DNA from: Pseudomonadota bacterium | GTDB taxonomy: Bacteria > Desulfobacterota > Desulfobacteria > Desulfobacterales > Desulfobacteraceae | Length of the DNA: 9,156 nt | Reading direction: 5' to 3' | NCBI GenBank assembly: GCA_018812385.1 | Contig: JAHJDU010000073.1 | Location: forward strand, 1 to 9,156 | In this document: one piece after another, positions 1 to 6,063 of the stretch | How positions within the stretch are numbered: the stretch's first letter is position 1 | How the letters are laid out: each line of letters opens with the position of its first letter | Notes under the pieces: generated by a model | What the model was told of the DNA's origin: nothing | What the model saw: the letters and a program-made list of their open reading frames with translations, nothing else | Database searches by the model: none | Position numbers and translations under genes: made by a program

Positions 1-148
1 CCGTAATAACCTGTATGTCCAGATTTTCGGAAAGACGTCGAATGGCATCCGGATCCTTGTCAATGACAACCACCTGCTTGTTATCAGAAGCCAGCCGACT
101 GGCAATGTTATACCCGACTTCTCCGGCACCCACAATAATGATTTTCAA
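1..148 (-). CDS. trkA: TrkA-type K+ uptake regulator, N-terminal fragment (partial)
   Basis: This is the first 49 codons of a gene that runs off the left edge. The protein begins MKIIIVGAGEVGYNIASRL and continues to VVVIDKDPDAIRRL. This is a Rossmann nucleotide-binding fold: the glycine-rich loop GAGEVG at about residues 7-12 and an acidic residue (D) at the end of the second beta strand, as in RCK_N (TrkA_N) domains that bind NAD(H). TrkA is the cytoplasmic gating subunit of Trk/Ktr K+ channels. Only the first half of the first RCK domain is visible, so the domain count and presence of RCK_C cannot be judged. The start is TTG at 148-146. It is chosen because the MKIIIVGAG opening is the typical TrkA N-terminus and a strong ribosome site (aggaga) lies 6 nt upstream. 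The gene is divergent from gdhA. Confidence 0.85.
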   Translation of the reverse strand, partial: MKIIIVGAGEVGYNIASRLASDNKQVVVIDKDPDAIRRLSENLDIQVIT

Positions 149-154
149 ATCGTA

Positions 155-160
155 TCTCCT
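155..160 (-). promoter_or_regulatory. Ribosome binding site of trkA
   Basis: The minus strand reads aggaga here, 6 nt before the TTG codon. This spacing supports the TTG start; no in-frame ATG fits the conserved N-terminus. Confidence 0.6.
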
Positions 161-186
161 GTCACATTGATAAAGATTTGGAAGGT

Positions 187-215
187 AGCTTACTAAATCA
201 GTAAAAAACTGTCAA
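187..215 (-). promoter_or_regulatory. Candidate sigma-70 type promoter for trkA
   Basis: On the minus strand there is an exact -35 hexamer TTGACA (215-210), a 17-nt spacer, and TAAGCT (192-187) as the -10. The -10 keeps only the first T, the A and the last T of TATAAT. Predicted transcription start is near 180, giving a leader of about 30 nt. The -10 is weak, so this is a candidate only. Confidence 0.4.
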
Positions 216-383
216 TGATACGAAAAGATCTAACGCTATTCTATGCGTATGTAGTGCCTGACCAAAAAATCAAAAAACAATATTGCTAAAGTCATTAAAA
301 AGGTTGATTATAGAATAGGCTCAATGATAAAAGGAATTCGTACAAATTGTGAAGAATAAAAACAACTTAAAAGGAAAAAATTT

Positions 384-1724
384 ATGAGTGCTTACACGAA
401 TAATGTTTTGGATATGCTCAAGGCAAAATATCCCTGGGAAAAGGAATACATTCAATCAGTATCAGAAGTTTTTAAATCCATTACTCCGGTTCTGGATTCG
501 AACATGGAATATCAGAATAACCGGATACTTGAGCAATTGATCGAACCTGACCGGTCAATCAGTTTCAGGGTCCCATGGAAAGACGACCAGGGCCAGGTAC
601 AGGTCAATACAGGGCATCGTGTTGAGTTTAACAATGTTTTGGGGCCTTATAAGGGCGGACTTCGATTCCATGCTTCAGTAACCTTAAGCATTATAAAGTG
701 TCTCGGTTTTGAACAGATTTTCAAAAATGCATTGACAGGTCTGCTTTTAGGCGGTGGAAAAGGCGGCTCTGATTTCAACCCCAGAGGCAAGTCAGATAAT
801 GAAATAATGAATTTCTGTCAAAGTTTCATGCTCGAGCTTTCAAGGCATATTGGCTCTTCCATTGATGTCCCGGCAGGCGATATCGGGGTGGGAACACGGG
901 AAATCGGTTATCTTTTCGGCATGTACCGCAGAATGACCAAGTCATTTAAAGGCGTTTTAACGGGGAAAGGTCTTTCCTGGGGGGGAAGTTACTTAAGGCC
1001 CGAAGCCACAGGATATGGTGTGGTTTATTTTGCCGAAGAAATGCTGAAAAATGTTAATGATAATATTGATGGCAAGATTGTGACTATTTCCGGTTTTGGA
1101 AATGTTTCCTGGGGGGTTGTAAAAAAGGTTAATGAGCTTGGCGGCAAGGTGATTACCCTTTCCGGCCCGGATGGATTCATCCATGACCCTGATGGTGTTA
1201 CCGGCGAAAAAGTTGACTATATGCTGAAACTCAGGTTGAGCGGAAATGATGTTGTAAAAGATTATGCAGACCATTTTAAAGTAAAATTTTATCCGGGCGA
1301 ACGGCCATGGACAATTCCCTGTGATATTGCATTTCCATGTGCAACACAAAACGAACTTGACCTTGATGATGCAAAGGCCCTGGTAAAAAATAATGTTAAA
1401 TACCTTGTAGAAGGGGCAAACCTGCCCGTGACGCTGGAGGGTATGGAATTCTTGGAAAACGCTGATATTTCTTATGGCCCTGCAAAGGCATGTAATGCAG
1501 GAGGGGTTGCCTGTTCAGGTTTTGAGATGGCACAAAATGCTACCTTCATGAACTGGACCAAGGAAGAGGTTGATAATCGTCTCCACCAGGTCATGAAGCA
1601 TATCCATGACCAGTGTTATGAAACATCCTGCGAGTTTAATAAAAAAGGCAATTATGTGTTCGGGGCAAATGTTGCCGGATTCAGGCGTGTGGCAGATGCA
1701 ATGCTGGATCAGGGTTTAACCTGA
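384..1724 (+). CDS. gdhA: Glutamate dehydrogenase, hexameric, probably NADP-specific
   Basis: This cytoplasmic enzyme interconverts 2-oxoglutarate plus ammonium and L-glutamate. Its 446 residues match the usual length (about 447) of the hexameric bacterial GdhA family. The N-terminal substrate domain carries GPYKGGLRF (residues 87-95), the catalytic-lysine segment GGGKGGSDF (K126), and PAGDIGVGTREIGYLFG with D166. The Rossmann coenzyme domain starts near 205 with RPEATGYG and has the loop SGFGNVSWG (237-245). The C-terminal part has VEGANLPVT (342-350) and the typical ending ANVAGFRRVADAM. NADP preference is inferred from similarity to the NADP-type subfamily, not from a decisive residue. The ATG has an aagg-containing purine run just upstream. 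The next gene follows after 22 nt and is probably co-transcribed. Besides assimilating ammonium, the glutamate made here can balance cytoplasmic K+, which fits the TrkA neighbour. Confidence 0.95.
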   Translation: MSAYTNNVLDMLKAKYPWEKEYIQSVSEVFKSITPVLDSNMEYQNNRILEQLIEPDRSISFRVPWKDDQGQVQVNTGHRVEFNNVLGPYKGGLRFHASVTLSIIKCLGFEQIFKNALTGLLLGGGKGGSDFNPRGKSDNEIMNFCQSFMLELSRHIGSSIDVPAGDIGVGTREIGYLFGMYRRMTKSFKGVLTGKGLSWGGSYLRPEATGYGVVYFAEEMLKNVNDNIDGKIVTISGFGNVSWGVVKKVNELGGKVITLSGPDGFIHDPDGVTGEKVDYMLKLRLSGNDVVKDYADHFKVKFYPGERPWTIPCDIAFPCATQNELDLDDAKALVKNNVKYLVEGANLPVTLEGMEFLENADISYGPAKACNAGGVACSGFEMAQNATFMNWTKEEVDNRLHQVMKHIHDQCYETSCEFNKKGNYVFGANVAGFRRVADAMLDQGLT

Positions 1725-1746
1725 TCTATAAAATTAGAAAAAACTT

Positions 1747-3192
1747 ATGAGTGAATGTACTTTTACTAACAGGTGTATTGTTGAAACCATAGAAGGGTTA
1801 CAAGAGGGTCTGAGCCATTTTTCAGGTCCAAGCCGGACAGCTGTTATTTATTCCATTAAACCGGATGATCCCATACAAATTTATGATCCGGAAAACCTTC
1901 TGGCAGGTCATGAGCCAAAATTCAAAGAATTGTATATAGATACGGATGAGTGGCGGAAAAAGATAATAATTTCCTATGACAAAAAAAAATTCAGCAATTT
2001 AATTTCGGAAAAAAATCTGGAGTTGGCTGGACTGATCTCATATGGGGGACGTTCAAGTTCTGTTATTTATCAAATGTGGTTTACAGAACACCATCCAAAT
2101 ATGTGCTCTATCGGCCCTACTGAAAGGTGGCTGGAGCAAGCTGTCTGGAGGCTCTCCCATGATATCGCTAATGAAGAAGAACTATACACCGGCATTTCAG
2201 GAGGTTTTCTAAAAGAATATTCTACTCATGCTATCCGGGACTATCTGATCGATGAAATGAATGTTCTGATTGGATGGGACACACAGGTTCGGATTTACCC
2301 GATTCTGGAAGCAGTCCTTAAAATATCAAGAACTCCTGAAGAAGGGGCCTGGCCAAAAGGTGAATTGATTTTTGTTGAAAAACAATCACTTCCAAAGATG
2401 AAATTTATTGCAAAGTTTCCAAAGGCGGAGCAACCCATACTGGAGAATGTTGGGCATATCCGAAAGCTTCTCCAATCTGTTGAAAACTCAGATCGGAAAT
2501 TGGTGTCTGATGAAAAAACGATTATCGGTATTATCAAGGGGGATAAACCAACTTTTTCTATCACTGCTGATTTTAAAGGGCAGCATGGCTTTTTAAAGCT
2601 AAATGATAATAAAGTATGCAGTTTTTCAGATGGCAGTTTTAAGTCAACCACCCGCAAAGCCAATCTTGTACAGGTCGAAGAAGCATTGCTTGAATCCAAT
2701 ATGGATCCTATAGCAGCTTCCACTTTATTTAAAATTGTTACCAGTATTGTTCATAGTGCAGAACGGCAACGGCATGGCTGCTCCATTGTAATAGACCTGA
2801 ATGAAAAACCCATCTTCATCTCCGGTCATTCTCTTGAGCAGCCGGTTGATCTTGAAAACAATGAATATTTGGAATTGACCAAATCTCTGTCAAAGGTGGA
2901 TGGCGCCCTGCATCTTGGGGCTGACTTAAAACTCCATGGTTTTGCCTGCCTTCTGGACGGACATTTTATTCCAGGTGAAAACCGGGCTCGTGGTGCCCGT
3001 TTTAATTCTGCTCTCCGATTCACTGCAGAGCATGACAATATAATTGTCATTGTGGTTTCATCTGATGACCGTGTCTCCATCATGATTAATGGCGTAGCGC
3101 TGAACACCAATTATCAGTGGAAGTCTTCACTCCTTTGCAATGAGCCTTTGTTACTTGAAAAATGGGTGACAATCTCAAAGCCATCCTATTGA
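1747..3192 (+). CDS. DAC (diadenylate cyclase / DisA_N-like) domain protein with altered RHR motif
   Basis: The C-terminal part (about residues 300-455) resembles the DAC domain that makes c-di-AMP from two ATP. It has a GCSIVIDL strand (344-351), the metal-binding DGA motif (D385-G386-A387), then ARGARFNSALRF (414-425), and finally IIVIVVSSDDRVSIMINGV (432-450), matching the usual VIVVSEE...G end. D385 and R418 are 33 residues apart, the spacing of the DGA and RHR motifs in DisA. Here, however, RHR reads R418-F419-N420, so the histidine and second arginine are lost. The domain may make a different nucleotide, be weak, or only bind nucleotide. The first 300 residues are unrecognised; they are predicted soluble, with no signal peptide or membrane helix, and could be one of the sensor domains described N-terminal to stand-alone DAC domains. 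The start is ATG 22 nt after gdhA with only a weak purine-rich ribosome site, suggesting coupling to gdhA. It converges with the CBS gene. Confidence 0.7.
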   Translation: MSECTFTNRCIVETIEGLQEGLSHFSGPSRTAVIYSIKPDDPIQIYDPENLLAGHEPKFKELYIDTDEWRKKIIISYDKKKFSNLISEKNLELAGLISYGGRSSSVIYQMWFTEHHPNMCSIGPTERWLEQAVWRLSHDIANEEELYTGISGGFLKEYSTHAIRDYLIDEMNVLIGWDTQVRIYPILEAVLKISRTPEEGAWPKGELIFVEKQSLPKMKFIAKFPKAEQPILENVGHIRKLLQSVENSDRKLVSDEKTIIGIIKGDKPTFSITADFKGQHGFLKLNDNKVCSFSDGSFKSTTRKANLVQVEEALLESNMDPIAASTLFKIVTSIVHSAERQRHGCSIVIDLNEKPIFISGHSLEQPVDLENNEYLELTKSLSKVDGALHLGADLKLHGFACLLDGHFIPGENRARGARFNSALRFTAEHDNIIVIVVSSDDRVSIMINGVALNTNYQWKSSLLCNEPLLLEKWVTISKPSY

Positions 3193-3272
3193 GGTTTTCA
3201 AAGAATGCCAGTAACGTCCATAAAATTCCGAAACTTATGTGTCAAAATGACTTCAATCACCTGTCCTGGCTT

Positions 3273-3680
3273 TTAAAAAAGTTCATTGTCCAGAATCAAC
3301 GAGGAGAGTGAAATCATACCGATAAGCTCTCCTCCATCCTCAACCGGAGCTCTTCTTATGCCGGCCCGGTGAATCAAACGGGCAGCATAACGGATGTCCA
3401 TGTCAGCCGGCACGGTGATCACAGGTTTTGTCATGATTTCATAGACATGAACCTCAGCCGGAGATCGACCGGATATGATCACACCTTTGATAAAATCCTG
3501 AATAACCACTATGCCCCAGGCATCATCAATATCCCGTTTTTTGACAAGAAGGCATGAAATTTTTTCAGACCGCATTTTGGCGGCAGCTTCTCTGGCCGTG
3601 GCCATGCCGTCAATGGACACAATTCCCCCCTTACGCATTACGTTTCTTGCCCGTATGATTGAGGTGCTGTCAGGTGTCAT
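3273..3680 (-). CDS. Tandem CBS-domain protein
   Basis: This small soluble protein of 135 residues consists almost entirely of two CBS motifs, a Bateman module. CBS1 spans about 8-68 (RNVMRKGGIVSIDG, then ISCLLVKKRD and WGIVVIQDFI). CBS2 spans about 78-134 (VYEIMTKPVITVPADMDI, then GIRRAPVEDGGELIGMISL). Such pairs bind adenine nucleotides (AMP, ATP, sometimes c-di-AMP) and regulate a partner enzyme or transporter. It is the last gene of the four-gene minus-strand operon, 34 nt after the P-II-like gene, with a good ribosome site (aaggaag, about 8 nt before the ATG). It lies downstream of two DUF1538 membrane proteins, so its likely partner is that membrane complex; this is inference from position. 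It converges with the DAC gene across an 80-nt gap without a clear terminator. Confidence 0.85.
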   Translation of the reverse strand: MTPDSTSIIRARNVMRKGGIVSIDGMATAREAAAKMRSEKISCLLVKKRDIDDAWGIVVIQDFIKGVIISGRSPAEVHVYEIMTKPVITVPADMDIRYAARLIHRAGIRRAPVEDGGELIGMISLSSLILDNELF

Positions 3681-3714
3681 GATTTTCTTCCTTTATAAAA
3701 ATAAATGTTATTGC

Positions 3715-4062
3715 TTAAAAATAACTTTTTCGAACTTCTTCTTCAAATTTTTCCATCTGGCTTTCCAGACCTACAACATGCTCAACTGGCATCACAAAGG
3801 CAATGCCGGTTCCTGGCTTATGGAATTCCCCCGCTTTTTTTATAACGTCCAGAATTTTGGTAACCAGATGCTCTTCAACAAGGAGCAGGATAATGTCGGT
3901 CTGTGCCTCCAGGGAAAGACCAAAAAAGGTTTTTGCCTCCTTGATACCTGTTCCCCTGCCGGGAATAATGGTGGCTCCGGTGGCGCCTGCTTCTTTTGCC
4001 GCATCAACAATACGGTCAGTGATATCTGCCTTTACCGAGGCTAAAATAAGTTTAAAGCGCAT
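3715..4062 (-). CDS. P-II-like signal transduction protein
   Basis: The 115 residues have the size and pattern of a GlnB/PII ferredoxin-like fold: a first strand MRFKLILASV, helix to about 25, GATGATIIPGRGTG (26-39), a short T-loop region, strand TDIILLLVEE (55-64), a second helix, and PGTGIAFVMPVEHVVGL (83-99), comparable to the GKIFVTPVE end of PII. The segment corresponding to the T-loop (about 36-54, GRGTGIKEAKTFFGLSLEA) is shorter than in GlnB/GlnK and has no tyrosine, so uridylylation at a Tyr51 equivalent is not possible. It is thus a divergent PII-like protein, probably trimeric and binding an adenine nucleotide, and not a standard nitrogen regulator. Its ATG lies inside the end of the preceding DUF1538 gene (11-nt overlap) with ggag upstream, indicating translational coupling. 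As GlnK does for AmtB, it may gate its membrane partner (inference). Confidence 0.8.
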   Translation of the reverse strand: MRFKLILASVKADITDRIVDAAKEAGATGATIIPGRGTGIKEAKTFFGLSLEAQTDIILLLVEEHLVTKILDVIKKAGEFHKPGTGIAFVMPVEHVVGLESQMEKFEEEVRKSYF

Positions 4063-4846
4063 TTTTTTTCTCCATGAATTTTGTTTTGCGGTGAGTAAAC
4101 CAGTGCATTAGCTGTGCATAGCCCATGACTGCTATAATTGGGAAAAGACTGGCAAAAGCAATAAGGCCAAAACCGTCCAGGGCAGGATTTCGGCCCGGCA
4201 CGGTTGCAGAAAGTCCCAGACCAAGGGCTGCAACCAAAGGTACTGTAACAGTTGAAGTCGTAACCCCGCCGGAATCATAGGCCAGAGCAATAATGCTTTT
4301 GGGGGCAAATATGGTCTGTACAATAACAATCATATAGCCCACAAGAATGTAAAGATAAAGCGGGGTGCCTGTGACAATGCGGAAAGTGCCAAGACTTATT
4401 CCAAAAGCAACCCCTATGGCAACAGTGATTCTTAAGCCCCATTGTTTGATGGTGCCGGCTGATACCTCGCTTGCCTTAAACGCCACAGCAATGAGGGACG
4501 GTTCGGCAATGGTGGTTGCAAAGCCGATCATGGCCGCAAAAAGATACACCCAGCCATAGGCCTTCCAGTCGGCATGTTCTGCAACTTGCCCTGTTCCATA
4601 AATAAAGGCAGGATCAGACAGCTGGGTAGCCATGATATTTCCCAGAGGGAAAAGTGCTTTTTCAAGGCCTGCCAGAAACAGGGCAAGGCCAATGACAACA
4701 TAGATGCCCCCGACAATGAGACGGCGCAGATGGGGAATTGGCTGGCGCAGAACCAGGAGCTGAAAGCCGACAATGAGAATAATAATCGGCAGCACATCTC
4801 TTATTGTGCCAAGCAATATTTTGCTGAAATCATATATGAATTCCAC
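4052..4846 (-). CDS. DUF1538 membrane protein, second subunit (UmpB-like position)
   Basis: This is an integral membrane protein of 264 residues with about six to seven hydrophobic segments. It shows the DUF1538 hallmarks: LVLRQPIP (31-38), FATTIAEPSLIAVA with E115-P116, FRIVTGTPLYLYILVGY, AYDSGGVTTSTVTVPLVAAL with D191 (189-208), and LDGFGLIAFASLFPI. A charged tail (HRKTKFMEKK) ends the protein. It is a paralogue of the upstream gene, which shows the same motifs in the same order. A DUF1538 pair from a halophilic Halomonas was reported as a two-subunit Na+(Li+,K+)/H+ antiporter named UmpAB; this is from memory and transfer of the function is tentative. The start is GTG at 4846, with aagggg about 10 nt upstream; the nearby ATG is out of frame. 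It sits 17 nt after the first DUF1538 gene, and its end overlaps the P-II-like start by 11 nt. Confidence 0.85.
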   Translation of the reverse strand: MEFIYDFSKILLGTIRDVLPIIILIVGFQLLVLRQPIPHLRRLIVGGIYVVIGLALFLAGLEKALFPLGNIMATQLSDPAFIYGTGQVAEHADWKAYGWVYLFAAMIGFATTIAEPSLIAVAFKASEVSAGTIKQWGLRITVAIGVAFGISLGTFRIVTGTPLYLYILVGYMIVIVQTIFAPKSIIALAYDSGGVTTSTVTVPLVAALGLGLSATVPGRNPALDGFGLIAFASLFPIIAVMGYAQLMHWFTHRKTKFMEKKNAL

Positions 4847-4863
4847 TAAAACCAGGCCCCTTT

Positions 4864-5598
4864 TTATCCAAAAATTATAAGACCATACCCCATGACAAAG
4901 ATCATGGGAAGAAGTGAAGCAAAAGCGATAAGTCCAAAACCATCCACAAGAGGACTTCGTCCCCGGATGGATGAGGCAAGTCCCACCCCCAAAGCTGCGA
5001 CCAAAGGTACAGTAATGGTGGAGGTGGTGACACCTCCGGCATCATAGGCAATACCGATAATTTCTTTGGGGGCAATGATGGTCATCAGCATCACCACAAT
5101 ATATCCGCCAATGATCAGATAATGAATGGGCCAGCCCCGGATGATTCGCATGACACCGATGAGGATAGCCAGCCCCACGGAAAAAGCAACAGATATGCGA
5201 AGTCCAAAGGCATATTGATTTAATGATTCCTTACCCGGGTCAATGAGACCTCCCTGACCGGCAATTTCTGCGGCTTCCCAGGCCACTGCAATGAGGGCAG
5301 GTTCTGCCACCGTGGTTGAGAATCCCAGGGCAAAGGCAAAGCAAAGGAGCCAGAAGAGACTGCCCTTCCTGGCCAGAGCATGGGCCATTGACTCCCCAAT
5401 GGGAAACAGGCCCATTTCCAGCCCCTGAATAAACAGGGTAAGACCGACCACCACAAGAAGACCACCAAAAAGGACTTCGCCCATTTGTGGTAATGGCTGC
5501 CTTAAGACAAAAATCTGAAAAAAAGCAATAACCAGAATAATGGGTAAAAGGTCGATAATGGACTGCTTGATTTTTTTCAGGATGATGGAGAGGATCAT
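4864..5598 (-). CDS. DUF1538 membrane protein, first subunit (UmpA-like position)
   Basis: The 244 residues contain about six to seven hydrophobic segments and the DUF1538 motif set: FVLRQPLPQMGEVLFGGLLV (30-49), LGFSTTVAEPALIAVAWEAA (91-110, with E99-P100), RIIRGWPIHYLIIGGY, AYDAGGVTTSTITVPLVAAL (184-203, with D186) and VDGFGLIAFASLLPM. The conserved membrane-embedded Glu and Asp are plausible ion-coupling residues (inference). It is the first gene of the operon DUF1538-DUF1538-PII-CBS. The ATG at 5598 has a good ribosome site (aaggaaa, about 4 nt upstream). With the next gene it probably forms a heteromeric complex, possibly a cation/proton antiporter as reported for the UmpAB pair. A loop at about 112-126 (GQGGLIDPGKESLN) has no long counterpart in the second copy. 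Confidence 0.85.
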   Translation of the reverse strand: MILSIILKKIKQSIIDLLPIILVIAFFQIFVLRQPLPQMGEVLFGGLLVVVGLTLFIQGLEMGLFPIGESMAHALARKGSLFWLLCFAFALGFSTTVAEPALIAVAWEAAEIAGQGGLIDPGKESLNQYAFGLRISVAFSVGLAILIGVMRIIRGWPIHYLIIGGYIVVMLMTIIAPKEIIGIAYDAGGVTTSTITVPLVAALGVGLASSIRGRSPLVDGFGLIAFASLLPMIFVMGYGLIIFG

Positions 5599-5813
5599 TG
5601 CTTTCCTTAAAGGGTTTAAAATATTATGACATTTTTCATTGGGCTTATTCTTTTATAGCCTGGCCCCGGGAAACAAAGGAAATCCCCTGCTGGCTTTTTG
5701 TGGCGATCATAACGGCTTCTATATGACACCTATAGCAATAAAATAAGAATATGTTTTTGTCAAGAAATACGCAAGCTTCTAAGAAACAAGATCAATTTAT
5801 GGAATCCGCATGT

Positions 5814-5828
5814 TTTACAGCTTGTAAA
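5814..5828. repeat. Perfect 6-bp inverted repeat TTTACA-GCT-TGTAAA
   Basis: TTTACA and TGTAAA flank a 3-nt spacer. The right half is the start of the first 17-bp direct repeat. This is a typical size for a dimeric regulator site and may be part of the upstream activator sequence of the sigma-54 promoter. Confidence 0.45.
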
Positions 5829-5839
5829 GAATACGGACA
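5823..5839 (+). promoter_or_regulatory. Direct repeat copy 1, candidate upstream activator site
   Basis: The sequence TGTAAAGAATACGGACA matches copy 2 at 15 of 17 positions. Its centre is about 137 bp upstream of the -24 element of the sigma-54 promoter, inside the usual range for enhancer-binding protein sites. Confidence 0.5.
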
Positions 5840-5853
5840 TAATTTAATCAATC

Positions 5854-5870
5854 TGTAAAAAATACTGACA
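5854..5870 (+). promoter_or_regulatory. Direct repeat copy 2, candidate upstream activator site
   Basis: The sequence TGTAAAAAATACTGACA starts 31 bp after copy 1, about three helical turns, so both copies face the same side of the DNA. Its centre is about 106 bp upstream of the -24 element. The cognate sigma-54 activator is not encoded in the window. Confidence 0.5.
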
Positions 5871-5908
5871 CGCTTGCAAGTTTTTAAACATGACTATTTT
5901 TAGCGCTG

Positions 5909-5921
5909 AATCAATATTTTC
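5909..5921 (+). promoter_or_regulatory. IHF-like site between activator repeats and promoter
   Basis: AATCAATATTTTC matches the IHF consensus WATCAANNNNTTR at all but the last base. It lies between the 17-bp repeats and the sigma-54 core, where IHF bending is commonly needed. Matches to this consensus occur by chance in AT-rich DNA, so confidence is low. Confidence 0.3.
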
Positions 5922-5964
5922 CAATATTTCAATCATTTAATAGTTTTTAACGTTGAATTTTTAT

Positions 5965-5981
5965 TTGGCATAAAGATTGCT
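5965..5981 (+). promoter_or_regulatory. Sigma-54 (RpoN) -24/-12 promoter
   Basis: TTTGGCATAAAGATTGCT matches the sigma-54 consensus YTGGCACGNNNNTTGCW well. GG lies at 5967-5968 and GC at 5979-5980, exactly 12 bp apart, with TTGGCA and TTGC both intact. The predicted start is about 5991, some 70 nt before the kinase ATG. It would drive the kinase gene and probably the receiver-transporter gene 58 nt beyond it, on activation by an NtrC-family protein. Confidence 0.75.
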
Positions 5982-5986
5982 TTTTT

Positions 5987-6010
5987 GAAACAGGTTGAAA
6001 CAGGTTGAAC
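5987..6010 (+). repeat. Short tandem repeat at the predicted transcription start
   Basis: The 10-bp unit GAAACAGGTT occurs twice in direct succession (5987-5996 and 5997-6006), followed by a partial third unit GAAC. It covers the predicted sigma-54 start site and the first bases of the leader. It could be a protein site or replication slippage. Confidence 0.6.
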
Positions 6011-6063
6011 AGATATAATGGGCTGAATCTGATCTTTTCGATTATAGAAAAGGAAAAAGGCAA

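Larger units (their letters stand above)
149..383. other. Divergent trkA-gdhA intergenic region
   Basis: This 235-nt AT-rich stretch separates the TrkA gene (minus) from gdhA (plus). Apart from the trkA promoter candidate, a weak plus-strand pair is visible: TTGATT at 304-309 and GATAAA at 326-331, spaced 16 nt, which could drive gdhA. The gdhA ribosome site is the aagg within 371-376. I found no convincing riboswitch, hairpin terminator, sigma-54 site or operator palindrome. Confidence 0.4.
5599..6063. other. Divergent intergenic regulatory region (DUF1538 operon / kinase)
   Basis: The 465-nt gap between two divergent operons holds no credible gene. The left part (5599-5760) must contain the promoter of the DUF1538 operon. 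A TATAAA-like -10 occurs on the minus strand near 5651-5656, but no good -35 at proper spacing is visible. The right part (about 5811-6010) carries an inverted repeat, two 17-bp direct repeats, an IHF-like site, a sigma-54 promoter and a short tandem repeat, listed separately. Confidence 0.5.

Noticed and set aside
177..195. TTTGGAAGGTAGCTTACT as a second sigma-54 promoter upstream of gdhA.
   Set aside because: The -12 element reads TTAC instead of TTGC; the G is nearly invariant, and the distance to gdhA is about 190 nt.
3175..3203. Possible terminator hairpin CTCAA/TTGAG followed by GTTTT at the end of the DAC gene.
   Set aside because: The stem is only 5 bp, mostly A-T, and overlaps the stop codon; the T-run is short. 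Not enough to call a terminator.
3209..3280. GCCAG (3209-3213) and CTGGC (3266-3270) followed by TTTT between the convergent genes.
   Set aside because: The loop would be over 50 nt and the stem only 5 bp; chance pairing is more likely.
3511..4044. A 177-aa plus-strand open frame opposite the CBS and P-II-like genes.
   Set aside because: It is antisense to two well-supported genes, its low-complexity Phe/Cys-rich product matches nothing recognisable, and it has no good ribosome site.
3715..4062. Calling the P-II-like gene glnB or glnK.
   Set aside because: The T-loop tyrosine and usual T-loop length are missing, and the gene is not next to amtB or glnA; a symbol would be misleading.
5640..5760. 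Search for a sigma-54 promoter on the minus strand for the DUF1538 operon.
   Set aside because: No GG/GC pair with 12-bp spacing and flanking TTGGCA/TTGC was found on that strand.
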